Origin: Algoriphagus sp. AK58
GTDB lineage: Bacteria > Bacteroidota > Bacteroidia > Cytophagales > Cyclobacteriaceae
NCBI RefSeq assembly: GCF_014324365.1
Contig: NZ_QEIG01000013.1
Coordinates: 1 to 64,000, forward strand
Length of the DNA: 64,000 bases
Reading direction: 5' to 3'
In this document: positions 43,185-50,872 of the stretch, piece after piece
How the letters are laid out: the number at the start of each line of letters is the position of its first letter
How positions within the stretch are numbered: position 1 is the first letter of the stretch
The notes under the pieces: generated by a model
Told to the model about the DNA's origin: nothing
Database searches by the model: none
Seen by the model: the letters and a program-made list of their open reading frames with translations, nothing else
Made by a program: the position numbers and the translations under genes

Positions 43185-43514
43185 TCAAGTCAGTGGAACA
43201 GCATATAATCCGCTGAGGAAAAAGCCCATCGTGGCCAAGAATAGACAGGCTCCGAACCAACTGATTACCTGAACATCGACCTGATGCCTTCCCATTTGCC
43301 AGTTGTTGTACACCCGAAGACCGCCAAGCAATCCTGAGACCGCCCCCACGACAAATGAGAGTCGGGAAAGAGCCACATAGAAACTTTTCATATCAGTCTC
43401 TACCTCCTGAAATTTTGAGACTCCTGGAGGGGATTGGCCAAAAGTTTCCGTTGCCGACAAAAAGAAAAAGAGGGAAAGGATAGCGCATAGAATTATGCGA
43501 TGTGAAAGATTCAT
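43185..43514 (-). CDS. TraE-type (DUF4134) protein, paralog 1
   Basis: A 109-residue protein with signal peptide MNLSHRIILCAILSLFFFLSATETFGQ and a DUF4134-like region GAVSGLLGGLRVYNNWQMGRHQVDVQVISWFGACLFLATMGF. The key residues match paralog 2 (Gly-Gly, VY-N/K-W, W-G-CLFL), but the start is quite different. Two non-identical pilin-like subunits may be mixed in one pilus. The end lies 57 bases before paralog 2. Confidence 0.85.
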   Translation of the reverse strand: MNLSHRIILCAILSLFFFLSATETFGQSPPGVSKFQEVETDMKSFYVALSRLSFVVGAVSGLLGGLRVYNNWQMGRHQVDVQVISWFGACLFLATMGFFLSGLYAVPLT

Positions 43515-43897
43515 GAGAACACGACTTTCTTTTTCATTTCAATACTGCCTTCCTTGGCAAGGACAAAAAGGGAATTGAGTGTAGTCACCCCTCCTGTAGA
43601 TTTGACCGGGCTGGGATCATTGATTTCAAATTCGATTTCCTCAGAATCCTCCTCGCTGTTGACCCATACTTCTGAAACCGATTCTGTTTTGGGCTTTACA
43701 GGTTCAAGCAATAGGTCATTATCCTCTATTACCGTTGGACTTTCGTCAAACTCATTGAGGTCCGTTTGAAAGGTGTAGGCATTCCCTGCCGACACTTCTG
43801 AAAGTTGTGGTTTGCGCAAAACATCGATGACGACATTTACCGCATAGTACACCACATAGAAAAGGGATAGGTATAGAAAGAAGTCTGTCCAGCTCAT
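43511..43897 (-). CDS. Single-helix Tra protein with acidic tail, unknown
   Basis: A 128-residue protein. The start MSWTDFFLYLSLFYVVYYAVNVVIDVL is one membrane helix; the rest is a long acidic, Ser/Thr-rich stretch (EEDSEEIEFEINDPSPVKS) ending in a short basic region (MKKKVVFS). It resembles small membrane proteins in the TraB-D region of Bacteroidota elements. Likely inner-membrane with its tail in the cytoplasm. Overlaps the next gene by 4 bases. Function unknown. Confidence 0.7.
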   Translation of the reverse strand: MSWTDFFLYLSLFYVVYYAVNVVIDVLRKPQLSEVSAGNAYTFQTDLNEFDESPTVIEDNDLLLEPVKPKTESVSEVWVNSEEDSEEIEFEINDPSPVKSTGGVTTLNSLFVLAKEGSIEMKKKVVFS

Positions 43898-43899
43898 AG

Positions 43900-44244
43900 C
43901 TATAGTTTTTGTATGGATTGTTTGATTTCATGGACCAGTTCCGGATTGTTTTCCAGAAAGTCCCAACACAGGAAATTCACGAAGGAGGTCACGTCCACTC
44001 CAAAAGTGGGATTGATCCGTTTCAGGACTTCTTCGGTTCGAGCGTCCATCCGAATCAACCTTTTGGAATCTCCGTTTACTTCAAAATTCCTGATGGCCTC
44101 TATCAGCTCATGGATTCCTTGGCTTCCAATTTTGGCGGTCTCTTTACTTTCGGACTCTATCAAAGGCTTTACCTCAAGTTCAGGCAATACCAATTCTGCC
44201 CTTACTCCTTGGACAAGTTTGCTTATGTAGTCTCCGTTTCCCAT
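43900..44244 (-). CDS. DUF3408-like accessory protein next to TraA
   Basis: A 114-residue soluble protein with a helical C-terminal half (DARTEEVLKRINPTFGVDVTSFVNFLCWDFLENNPELVHEIKQ) that resembles the DUF3408/TraB-type DNA-binding ribbon-helix-helix proteins encoded beside ParA-like TraA. It would act with the ParA protein, possibly binding DNA or the relaxosome. It overlaps the ParA gene by 22 bases. Family assignment is tentative. Confidence 0.65.
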   Translation of the reverse strand: MGNGDYISKLVQGVRAELVLPELEVKPLIESESKETAKIGSQGIHELIEAIRNFEVNGDSKRLIRMDARTEEVLKRINPTFGVDVTSFVNFLCWDFLENNPELVHEIKQSIQKL

Positions 44245-44873
44245 GGCAGGTCTGCTTCTATGTGGTCATCAAATAATTTGTTGAAAATGGGATCCAGGAT
44301 AGGCACGAGGGATTCCGGAGTGTAAGAGGTAGTTAGTCTTTGGAAGTCTATCCGATCCGATACCGGGGAGGTCAACTCACCAAATTGGCCAAGTGCCTGA
44401 TTGACACTTTCCATGGTTTCGTACTTGACCGATGTTTTGACTCGGTTGGGGATCAGGATGATCCGGCTTTCAGGATTCACCTTTTTGACCACGTAGCAAA
44501 ACTCAAAGGTGCTCGTGACACTGTATTCATCGTAGCAAAATGGGCAGATGATCAATTCTGATTCCTTGAGAACCGGTACCAGGTTGTCGTCATCCATTCT
44601 CCCGGCAAGGTCAATGACGGTGAGAATTTTGGGGTCTTGGGAGGCTCTTTTTCGAACAGACTTGAACCCCGGAATACTCGATAGCTCGACTTCATACAGC
44701 TTCTCATTTTCCAAGAGGTCTGAGTTGAGATACTTGTTGTAAAGCGACTGCTGAAAGTCCATATCAAAGACTTTCACCTTTCTTTTCCTTTTCTGGACGG
44801 CAAAATTTGAAAACAGCACCGCTAGGGTACTTTTTCCCACTCCGCCTTTTTGGTTTGCGAATAGAATGATCAT
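44223..44873 (-). CDS. ParA-family ATPase of the mobilisation region (TraA-like)
   Basis: A 216-residue ParA/Soj-type ATPase with the deviant Walker A QKGGVGKST near the start and switch region VIDLAGRMDDD. The frame is open upstream to 45017, but the ATG at 44873 is preferred: the ParA fold starts exactly there, a purine-rich GAGAAGG precedes it, and it lies 11 bases after the relaxase stop. Such proteins (TraA in CTnDOT-type elements) help position or segregate the transfer complex or element. It has an additional partner gene downstream (DUF3408-like). Confidence 0.88.
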   Translation of the reverse strand: MIILFANQKGGVGKSTLAVLFSNFAVQKRKRKVKVFDMDFQQSLYNKYLNSDLLENEKLYEVELSSIPGFKSVRKRASQDPKILTVIDLAGRMDDDNLVPVLKESELIICPFCYDEYSVTSTFEFCYVVKKVNPESRIILIPNRVKTSVKYETMESVNQALGQFGELTSPVSDRIDFQRLTTSYTPESLVPILDPIFNKLFDDHIEADLPWETETT

Positions 44874-44883
44874 GGCCTTCTCT

Positions 44884-46212
44884 TTATCTGGTGATTTCAT
44901 TTTCTCCCTTGCGCTTTTTGCTTCTTCTCCTGCCGTGAACCGACTCATCATCGATGTCATCGGCGATATTGAGTACCGGGGCCAGGTCAAAAATCCCTTG
45001 GCTCTGTCCCTCCCCATTGGCTTCTCTTTCTTGGAAATAATGCCGTAATACCAATTGCTGCTCGGTGGAAAGAATGTCGCTGGCCGCGATATCTCCTTGT
45101 AATGTTCTCAGGAAAGAATTCCCATCCCGATTCTCCAGCTTCAAAGCGTGGTGCTCCAAGCCTTGCCGAACAGTCGAAAAATCATTGAGGGCAGATTGCA
45201 GCTTCACTTTTGCCTCGATCAAATCGATCTGCTTATCTTTTGCTGACTTCTGGGATTGATAGGTTTTACTTTCGCCTTCCTGCTCAAAAAATCGCTGAAT
45301 CGGAAATACCTCACTTCCTTTAAAAATGATCTTGTTGGCATGATCAATCAGGGAATAGCCATAGGGCCTTTTCCCATCTTTGCCATGGAATACGAGCTGA
45401 AGCCCAAATTTGTCCCGGATAAAATCACCGAGATCTGAGCGATACCCGGTTTGGTTTCCTTTTTTGCCGCCTGGTTTAGGTTCAAAAAGACAAGTGGGTT
45501 GGCTCTGGTAAACCTTGGAATACCGATCCAAAATCGCCTTTAGCTGTTTGGCTCTATCCTTATCCAACTGATAGGACTGGATCTTTTGGTTGAATTCTGA
45601 AACTGGAATTTGACCTTGCACCGAACCATATTTGATCAATTCGATCTGCTCACCTTTTTCCCGCACTTTAAATCCCAAATTTTCCAGAATTAGGAATCCT
45701 TGGGCTTTGGTGCTGAATCGAAACTCCTTCAAACTATCCGCAGCCTTCACTGCTTCGCGCTTGGGATTGAGTCTCATGATCTCATTGATTACTTCTTGTG
45801 CTCTCAGCTTTTCAAATGAATCATTGATCTTTTTGCCTTCCCTGTTGATCCTCGATGACACAATATGGACGTGGTTATTGGCGGTGTCCTTGTGAAAAAC
45901 GATCAAAAAAGGATTATCTCCATAGCCCATTTTATCAATCCACTCATGGGCTATATCCGTCAGCTCCTCTTTGGAATACTCCCTGCCCTTGCAGCTGATC
46001 ATAGCATGAAACTGTTTTTCCTTGACCAGTGTATTTCTGTTCGAATGAGCTATCAGGAAATTTTTCACCTCATTCGGGCCCTTATCCTTGGTATCCTGCA
46101 AATACCCAAAATTTCGGAGCCTGGTCAGCTCCCCCTTTTCATTTTGGGTTTTGTTTGTGTTGTAGGTTACCCCATTGAATGAACTAGTGCTGGAAAGGAT
46201 TTTAACTCTCAT
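44884..46212 (-). CDS. MOBP-type relaxase
   Basis: A 442-residue relaxase that nicks the oriT and leads DNA transfer. The N-terminal domain shows the probable catalytic tyrosine in VTYNTNK (Tyr17) and the metal site HKDTANNHVHIV (107-118, the three-His motif). The C-terminal half is helical and charged, without a helicase. It overlaps the MobC-like gene by 4 bases. In Bacteroidota terms this is the MobB/BfmA-type relaxase. Cognate oriT is probably the noncoding stretch 46575-46720. Confidence 0.93.
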   Translation of the reverse strand: MRVKILSSTSSFNGVTYNTNKTQNEKGELTRLRNFGYLQDTKDKGPNEVKNFLIAHSNRNTLVKEKQFHAMISCKGREYSKEELTDIAHEWIDKMGYGDNPFLIVFHKDTANNHVHIVSSRINREGKKINDSFEKLRAQEVINEIMRLNPKREAVKAADSLKEFRFSTKAQGFLILENLGFKVREKGEQIELIKYGSVQGQIPVSEFNQKIQSYQLDKDRAKQLKAILDRYSKVYQSQPTCLFEPKPGGKKGNQTGYRSDLGDFIRDKFGLQLVFHGKDGKRPYGYSLIDHANKIIFKGSEVFPIQRFFEQEGESKTYQSQKSAKDKQIDLIEAKVKLQSALNDFSTVRQGLEHHALKLENRDGNSFLRTLQGDIAASDILSTEQQLVLRHYFQEREANGEGQSQGIFDLAPVLNIADDIDDESVHGRRRSKKRKGENEITR

Positions 46213-46574
46213 TTGATTGCCTGATAAATCTGTTTCAAAAACTTGTTCATGAAATCCCGATGCTCAAGATGCTTGGCCATCTGAATGGTATGATTCAAAA
46301 AAATCTCCGGGGAAATTTTGTCTCGATAGGTATTGGCATGCTTGGCCAGCTGATTGATATTATTATTCACCCTGGCCTGTTCGGCAACCACCTTATCGAT
46401 TGCATTTAGGATTCCCTTGGTGTCAATGATCTTGATCGTGTCAGCGCTAAGCTTCATTCTGATCAAGTGACTCAGAGACACTCCAAGGGATCTGCTTTCC
46501 TCTTTCAATCGGGCAAAAACATCCGGCTTTAACCGGACCGATACCCAAGAGAGATTTTCTCTTTTCTCCATCAT
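46209..46574 (-). CDS. MobC-like relaxosome accessory protein
   Basis: A 121-residue DNA-binding protein of the bacterial mobilisation (MobC) type: ribbon-helix-helix start (WVSVRLKPDVFARLKEESRSLGVSLSHLIRMKL) and the family signature ARVNNNINQLAKHAN. It binds near the nick site and helps the relaxase melt DNA. The ATG at 46574 is chosen, because the region upstream of it (46575-46658) is open in frame but out of character. The candidate oriT lies immediately upstream. Confidence 0.85.
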   Translation of the reverse strand: MMEKRENLSWVSVRLKPDVFARLKEESRSLGVSLSHLIRMKLSADTIKIIDTKGILNAIDKVVAEQARVNNNINQLAKHANTYRDKISPEIFLNHTIQMAKHLEHRDFMNKFLKQIYQAIK

Positions 46575-46720
46575 GACTACATGTTGATGGGGGTAAAGGA
46601 TTGGATTTCGCAGGCGAAAAAAAATACCTAAAACTGCGTAAATGCGATAAATAGGCATATCTGCGTATAGAGAAATCCCTATACGCAGATATACTTATTC
46701 AATGGGTAAATACCCGAAAA
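46575..46720. other. Candidate oriT
   Basis: The non-coding gap directly upstream of the MobC-like gene and relaxase. It contains a perfect 14-bp inverted repeat (46657-46692, ATATCTGCGTATAG/CTATACGCAGATAT, 8-base loop). Location and inverted repeat fit a MOBP oriT. The exact nick site is not determined. An alternative reading is a terminator of the preceding LuxR-type gene, but no T-run follows the stem on the minus strand. Confidence 0.6.
46657..46692. repeat. 14-bp perfect inverted repeat in the candidate oriT
   Basis: Arms 46657-46670 and 46679-46692 are exact reverse complements, with an 8-base loop AGAAATCC. The right half, extended to 46675-46694, reappears almost unchanged at 48559-48578 (see that entry). 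Confidence 0.85.
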
Positions 46721-47647
46721 TCAGGATGATGAATAGGAATTCAGGGCGTTGATGAGCTCAACTCGGTTTTTACTGTCAGCTTTTTTAAAAATTGTCTGAA
46801 GGTGTTTGTTTACAGTTCTTTCTGAAATAAAAAGTTCCTCAGCGATTTCTTTGCTGGTTAGGCCTTGGGCTACCTTCTCAGCCACTTCACATTCTCTCTT
46901 TGTCAAGCCCAATTCGGTACATCGTTGGCCAAAAATAGTACTGGAATCGACCGATGGCCTCTGGTCGGAATCATTGAGTTTTGCAAAAACCTTTCTGTTT
47001 TGAAAAATCATCTTTCGGATAAACAAAAAAGTAATGACCACAAATCCCATGTTAGTGACCATTACTTCTACAAACTGGGAGGTATCGAAATAGCTGAAAA
47101 TCGGAAGGAAAACCCAAGGGCACATGGCAGCATAGCTCAAGATAGCATCCAAGCTGAGTTGACTTTCTCTGTATTTCTTACGGATGAACAAAAAAATCAA
47201 AACATCTAGGTAAATGGCATACAGAACAGGAATGGCCATACCGTACCAAATGACATTAGGAAGATCATTGGAAAAGGGAAGCAGAATACCAAATGCAAGA
47301 ATGAATGGCGCGACAAAGAAAATCCACACTCCTTTTTTTGCATGCCACCCCAAATCATGCAAACCGAATACTTTGAAAAAGTAAAACGGAAAATATGAGC
47401 CCATGATGAACCCTGTTCCATAGGCAAGATTGATCTGCAAATTGAGATCCATCGCAAGGTTTGGGTCAGGAAACAATCCTCCGGCAATGTTATAGAAGAT
47501 CAACAATCCCAAGAGGATTAGGTAGTACCTACGGTTTTTATCTGCCGGGTTTTGGAGATAAAAAACCAACTGAGGGATAAAAAAGAATATCTCGCAAACG
47601 ACAAAAATCAATGTCGCCAGGTGCATTTCGGTGCCAAAAACTGTCAT
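46721..47647 (-). CDS. Membrane-bound LuxR-type transcriptional regulator
   Basis: A 308-residue protein with seven or so membrane helices in the first 215 residues and a C-terminal LuxR/GerE helix-turn-helix (LGLTKRECEVAEKVAQGLTSKEIAEELFISERTVNKHLQTI). It would sense something in the membrane and bind DNA directly. Such 7TM-LuxR proteins occur in Bacteroidota; the ligand is not known. Its start codon sits on the stop of the acetyltransferase gene (one-base overlap), so the pair is co-expressed. Its place between mob genes and the ICE regulator suggests, but does not prove, a role in sensing for transfer. Confidence 0.85.
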   Translation of the reverse strand: MTVFGTEMHLATLIFVVCEIFFFIPQLVFYLQNPADKNRRYYLILLGLLIFYNIAGGLFPDPNLAMDLNLQINLAYGTGFIMGSYFPFYFFKVFGLHDLGWHAKKGVWIFFVAPFILAFGILLPFSNDLPNVIWYGMAIPVLYAIYLDVLIFLFIRKKYRESQLSLDAILSYAAMCPWVFLPIFSYFDTSQFVEVMVTNMGFVVITFLFIRKMIFQNRKVFAKLNDSDQRPSVDSSTIFGQRCTELGLTKRECEVAEKVAQGLTSKEIAEELFISERTVNKHLQTIFKKADSKNRVELINALNSYSSS

Positions 47648-48213
47648 TACAAATCTTTTCTGTAGAAGAAAAACGGGAATCCAAATTGAGAAGAAGATGC
47701 ATATACTGAGAACCCAAAATTCTCATACCACTTGAAATTGCGGGGAGTTGAAGTCTCCAAACAAATCGGAAGTTTCTTGTCCTGAGCCAGATTTAGTATT
47801 GACTTGAGTAGCTTAGATCCCTCACCTTTCCCTTGGTGTTCTGGCTGTACGCCGATAAACCAAACATAGAGAAATGGCTCTTTGGGCTGCACAGCTTCGA
47901 TGCTGGACTCCCTTTTGACCACCTTCGAAATTCTCGAAATTCCAATCCCTTTAAAGGCCAGTTTCAAGTCCCAAATCCAAAGATTAAATGGCTTTCGCTT
48001 TCGGTCAGAATACTTGATCAAGACACAGGATTTTCCATTATCGGATAGATACACTTCGCCGTTTTCCAAACAGTTTTCCAAACTGTACTCCATCAAAATC
48101 CTCCTTCTGGCTTCCGATTTGCCGACTACAAAATCAACAGACTTATTTCCTTCAAAAGAATTGACCAAAATGCTTAGAATTTTTTTCCGATCTCGTTGGA
48201 CGAACTTTTTCAT
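47647..48213 (-). CDS. GNAT-family N-acetyltransferase
   Basis: A 188-residue acetyltransferase. The acetyl-CoA site is VQPEHQGKGEGSKLLKSIL (Q/R-x-x-G-x-G/A pattern), followed by the family's LETSTPRNFKWYENFGFSVY end. The N-terminal part is basic and hydrophobic. The acceptor is unknown; a small molecule or the regulator's partner is possible. Co-transcribed with the LuxR-type gene. Upstream lies a large hairpin (48259-48296). Confidence 0.85.
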   Translation of the reverse strand: MKKFVQRDRKKILSILVNSFEGNKSVDFVVGKSEARRRILMEYSLENCLENGEVYLSDNGKSCVLIKYSDRKRKPFNLWIWDLKLAFKGIGISRISKVVKRESSIEAVQPKEPFLYVWFIGVQPEHQGKGEGSKLLKSILNLAQDKKLPICLETSTPRNFKWYENFGFSVYASSSQFGFPFFFYRKDL

Positions 48214-48258
48214 ATTTCAATCACTTAAAAATATACCGAGTTGCGAGGTTGAATTCCT

Positions 48259-48296
48259 CCCTATAGGATGATTCTGACAAGAATTATCCTATAGGG
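48259..48296. repeat. 17-bp hairpin upstream of the acetyltransferase gene
   Basis: CCCTATAGGAT pairs exactly with ATCCTATAGGG (48259-48269 with 48286-48296), continued inward by a G-T wobble and ATTCT/AGAAT around a 4-base loop GACA. No T-run follows, so it is not a standard terminator. It lies 46 bases upstream of the GNAT start and may be an operator. Confidence 0.75.
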
Positions 48297-48558
48297 CAAG
48301 TGCGTGTTTGTGAAAAAAATTCGGCAGAATTTGTGTCACAAATACACAACTTGCAAGGAACACGCATAAGGTTCCTCAACACATTTTCAGATGCCGGAAA
48401 AGCAAATATATTATCAGCTTTCCTCAAGCCCGGTGCTTTCCTGCAAATGGAAAAAGGTTCTAAAATCGATAGCCTGTGGTAAAATCAAGCACATCATCTA
48501 AACTGAAAAGACGATTTAATCACCTGAGAAAAACATCAAATATATCTTAATCCAGTAT

Positions 48559-48578
48559 ATCCCTATATTTAGATATAC
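48559..48578. promoter_or_regulatory. Motif shared with the candidate oriT region
   Basis: ATCCCTATA-TTT-AGATATAC; at 46675-46694 the same 20 bases occur with CGC in place of the central TTT (17 of 20 identical). Here it forms part of an inverted repeat GTATATC/GATATAC (48555-48561 with 48572-48578). Two near-identical copies in regulatory DNA suggest a common binding protein, such as the XRE or LuxR-type regulator. Confidence 0.6.
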
Positions 48579-48876
48579 AAATAGTTAGAATGTCATTGTT
48601 CTCATTTCAGAAGACATTTTTAAGAAATAATTAATCCCAGACTATCTCGGGAATCTCCTAAATGGGAGGGAGGATCAAATTCACCCTACTTTTTTGGAGT
48701 TACAGTAAGCTTGGGGAAAAGAAGTTAAAGAATTATCAGGCCCAAATAATTACCCTACCTGTGATGGTAGAAAGGTTTAGAGGTATGTTCCATCTGAATA
48801 TATCCAAGTATAAAAATATATGGTTTTGCTATATTATAAACAAAATTTATCCATTTAAAACGAGTATGATTCAGAT

Positions 48877-49284
48877 ATGACTGAAAATCAACGCCTAAAA
48901 ATCATCAGGAAATTCTTAAAAGAAACCCAAGAAGATTTCGGGGCTTCTTTGGGTTTGACTCAGGCGGGGTATTCCGACATTGAAAGAGGCAAGAACAATG
49001 TGTCGGGAAAAATCAAGATCCTTCTTAAAAGAGAACACAACATCAACCTCAGCTGGCTAGAGACGGGAGAAGGTGAAATGTTCGCGGCTATCATTGAAGA
49101 TAGTGAAATGGATTCGGACAAACTGGGTAGCGAACAGTACTTCTTTGACCGACTCCAATCCGAAATCGAGAGACTTCAAAATGAGGTAAAACGCCTCACT
49201 GCTGAGAATAGCTTATACAGCGAATTGGTGAGATCCAAGAACCTGATCATCGAGAACTTGGAAACCAGAGTAAATCAAAAGTAA
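48877..49284 (+). CDS. XRE-family regulator with coiled-coil tail
   Basis: A 135-residue protein with a Cro/C1-type helix-turn-helix (RKFLKETQEDFGASLGLTQAGYSDIERGKNN) and a C-terminal coiled coil (DRLQSEIERLQNEVKRLTAENSLYSELV). The tail probably forms a dimer or tetramer. It is 68 bases upstream of parA on the same strand and faces the divergent GNAT gene, a common layout for ICE or phage repressors. It may bind the motif at 48559-48578 and its partner site at 46675-46694. Confidence 0.85.
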   Translation: MTENQRLKIIRKFLKETQEDFGASLGLTQAGYSDIERGKNNVSGKIKILLKREHNINLSWLETGEGEMFAAIIEDSEMDSDKLGSEQYFFDRLQSEIERLQNEVKRLTAENSLYSELVRSKNLIIENLETRVNQK

Positions 49285-49352
49285 ATACATATTTATATAA
49301 ATACTTTTTTATAGAAACACATTTTCATATCTTTAGTTAAACCAACTGAGTT

Positions 49353-50099
49353 ATGAAGACTATCTCTATCATGAACCATAAGGGAGGAACAGGTAAAACC
49401 ACCTCCTCCATCAACATCGGTGCAGGGCTTGCCAAAAAAGGTCTCAAAGTTTTGTTATTGGATATCGATTCTCAGGCCAACCTAACTGAGGGCTTGGGAA
49501 AAGGCGATCCGGAATTATCTGTTTATGATTCCATACGAGAGAATAAAAAGTTACCGATCCTAAATATCTCCGAAAACCTGGACTTGGTTCCTTCCTCCAT
49601 TGATCTGTTGGGTGCTGAAATGGAGATCGTATCCAAAATTGGACGGGAGCAAATCCTCCATAAACTCCTAAAACCAATCCGATCAGAATACGACTACATC
49701 ATAATTGACTGTCCTCCATCAGTTGGGCTGTTGACCGTCAATGCTATGGTCGCTAGTGACACTATTCTGCTACCATTGCAAGGGGAATATTTTGCCTACA
49801 AAGGAGTGGATCGGCTTCTTGGGATTGTTAAGGAAGTCCGGGACAACTTAAACGACAAATTAGAAATCGGAGGAGTGTTCATTACCCAAATCAACCCAAA
49901 CCGAATCCTGACCAAAACCATTGTGGAGAAACTCACTGAGGATCTCCAGGAAAAAGTGTTCGACACCAAAATCCGGATCAATGTTGCCTTGGCTGAAGCA
50001 CAACTCCAAGGCCAAACCATTTTCGACTATGCGCCTGAATCTAATGGGGCCAAGGATTATGAAATGCTAGTCGAAGAAATTCTAAACAGATTAACCTGA
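49353..50099 (+). CDS. parA: ParA-family partition ATPase
   Basis: A 248-residue ParA/Soj protein with KGGTGKTT (10-17), switch DSQANLTEGLG and ATPase motif IIDCPPS. It forms ATP-driven patterns on the nucleoid that move DNA cargo. Paired 7 bases downstream with a small ribbon-helix-helix-like partner. Together they would stabilise the excised circular form of the ICE. Different from the TraA-like ParA at 44223-44873 in length and neighbours. A likely -7 box (TATCTTTA) lies at about 49329-49336. Confidence 0.92.
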   Translation: MKTISIMNHKGGTGKTTSSINIGAGLAKKGLKVLLLDIDSQANLTEGLGKGDPELSVYDSIRENKKLPILNISENLDLVPSSIDLLGAEMEIVSKIGREQILHKLLKPIRSEYDYIIIDCPPSVGLLTVNAMVASDTILLPLQGEYFAYKGVDRLLGIVKEVRDNLNDKLEIGGVFITQINPNRILTKTIVEKLTEDLQEKVFDTKIRINVALAEAQLQGQTIFDYAPESNGAKDYEMLVEEILNRLT

Positions 50100-50106
50100 G
50101 CAAACC

Positions 50107-50376
50107 ATGGCTAAGAAGCTAAATGACCCAAGCAAGGGCAATAAAAACCTCGGCACAAAACAGCGAGGAATCGGAGTACTGATCAATCCCGAACCAGAAA
50201 TCCTGCAAAAAGAAAAAGTATCAAGCAAGGAATTTGACACCGAAGACGTGAAAATCTACTCCCTCCGGATTCCTACTGCCATGTTCGACAAGCTCAAGTA
50301 CGAAATCGGCCGAGAGACCAAAGCTTCCATGCGGGATATGATTTTGAAGGCGGTTGCGGAGTATTATGGGATTTAG
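50107..50376 (+). CDS. Small ParB-like DNA-binding partner
   Basis: An 89-residue protein with a basic disordered start (DPSKGNKNLGTKQRG) and a C-terminal helix-turn-like domain (SLRIPTAMFDKLKYEIGRETKASMRDMILKAV) as in ribbon-helix-helix partition proteins. It is 7 bases after parA, so the pair is an operon. It probably binds the ICE centromere site and stimulates ParA. No centromere repeats are obvious nearby. Confidence 0.75.
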   Translation: MAKKLNDPSKGNKNLGTKQRGIGVLINPEPEILQKEKVSSKEFDTEDVKIYSLRIPTAMFDKLKYEIGRETKASMRDMILKAVAEYYGI

Positions 50377-50545
50377 GAAAAAGCAATATCCATTTCCAGA
50401 TGGAAAAGCCACACACTCGGGATAAGCGCAAAGCAACAAAGGTTACATTTGGGTAGCCTAACAGGGTTTTTATTTTCCAATTCGAGTGCTATGAAATCTT
50501 AGTGGCTAAAAGGTCGTTTTTCTTCTTTCAGGGGTCAAAACCTTT

Positions 50546-50737
50546 TTAATCATTCACTTTTTTCTTTTTAAAAATCAATGAAAAAAGCAGTCCAATCCCT
50601 GCACCAAAAACAATCCCTGAAAAAAAACCTATTAAATCCTTATCTAATCCAGTATTAGAATTATCTATCAATGTCTTAATCACTACGCCAGAAATAATCA
50701 GGATAATTGATATGAAAATCGTTTTACCATTAGTCAT
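50546..50737 (-). CDS. Small two-helix membrane protein, unknown
   Basis: A 63-residue protein: helix at about 5-25 (TIFISIILIISGVVIKTLI), a short polar turn with DNSNTGLDKD, a second helix (GFFSGIVFGAGIGLLFSLIF) and a Lys-rich end (KKKKVND). It may be a real small membrane protein of the ICE, but there is no family match. It sits alone between parA-parB and radC. Function unknown. Confidence 0.5.
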   Translation of the reverse strand: MTNGKTIFISIILIISGVVIKTLIDNSNTGLDKDLIGFFSGIVFGAGIGLLFSLIFKKKKVND

Positions 50738-50850
50738 TTTGTGTTTTTTTATGTTTTGTTTGGAAGCTAAGATCTATTTGGAAAGTATCAAAAATTAACT
50801 GTAAGGATTTGATATCCATACAATTTTACCTTATTCATCTGGTCGAAAAG

Positions 50851-50872
50851 AAAAAAAGGAGTCTAAAGCTCC
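50851..50872 (-). terminator. Weak terminator after radC
   Basis: On the minus strand a GGAG/CTCC stem of 4 pairs with a loop that covers the radC stop codon is followed by seven T residues. The short stem makes this uncertain. Confidence 0.35.

Larger units (their letters stand above)
48214..48876. other. 663-bp AT-rich regulatory region
   Basis: Between the divergent GNAT gene (minus) and XRE gene (plus). No convincing gene: two short frames (48300-48482 and 48662-48880) have no homologous look or ribosome site. The region holds a 17-bp hairpin (48259-48296) and a 20-bp motif shared with the candidate oriT (48559-48578). The length, AT-richness and symmetry suggest an operator region for the ICE's own regulators or part of a replication/partition site. 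Confidence 0.6.

Noticed and set aside
43511..44244. Fusion of the acidic-tail and DUF3408-like genes
   Set aside because: They have separate starts and stops and very different composition; normal short spacing within an operon.
46657..46692. Terminator for the LuxR-type gene
   Set aside because: The stem is strong but no T-run follows on the minus strand, and it lies directly upstream of the mob genes, so an oriT or operator role is preferred.
48300..48482. 60-codon frame in the long intergenic region
   Set aside because: No recognised pattern, no ribosome site and surrounding palindromes point to regulatory DNA.
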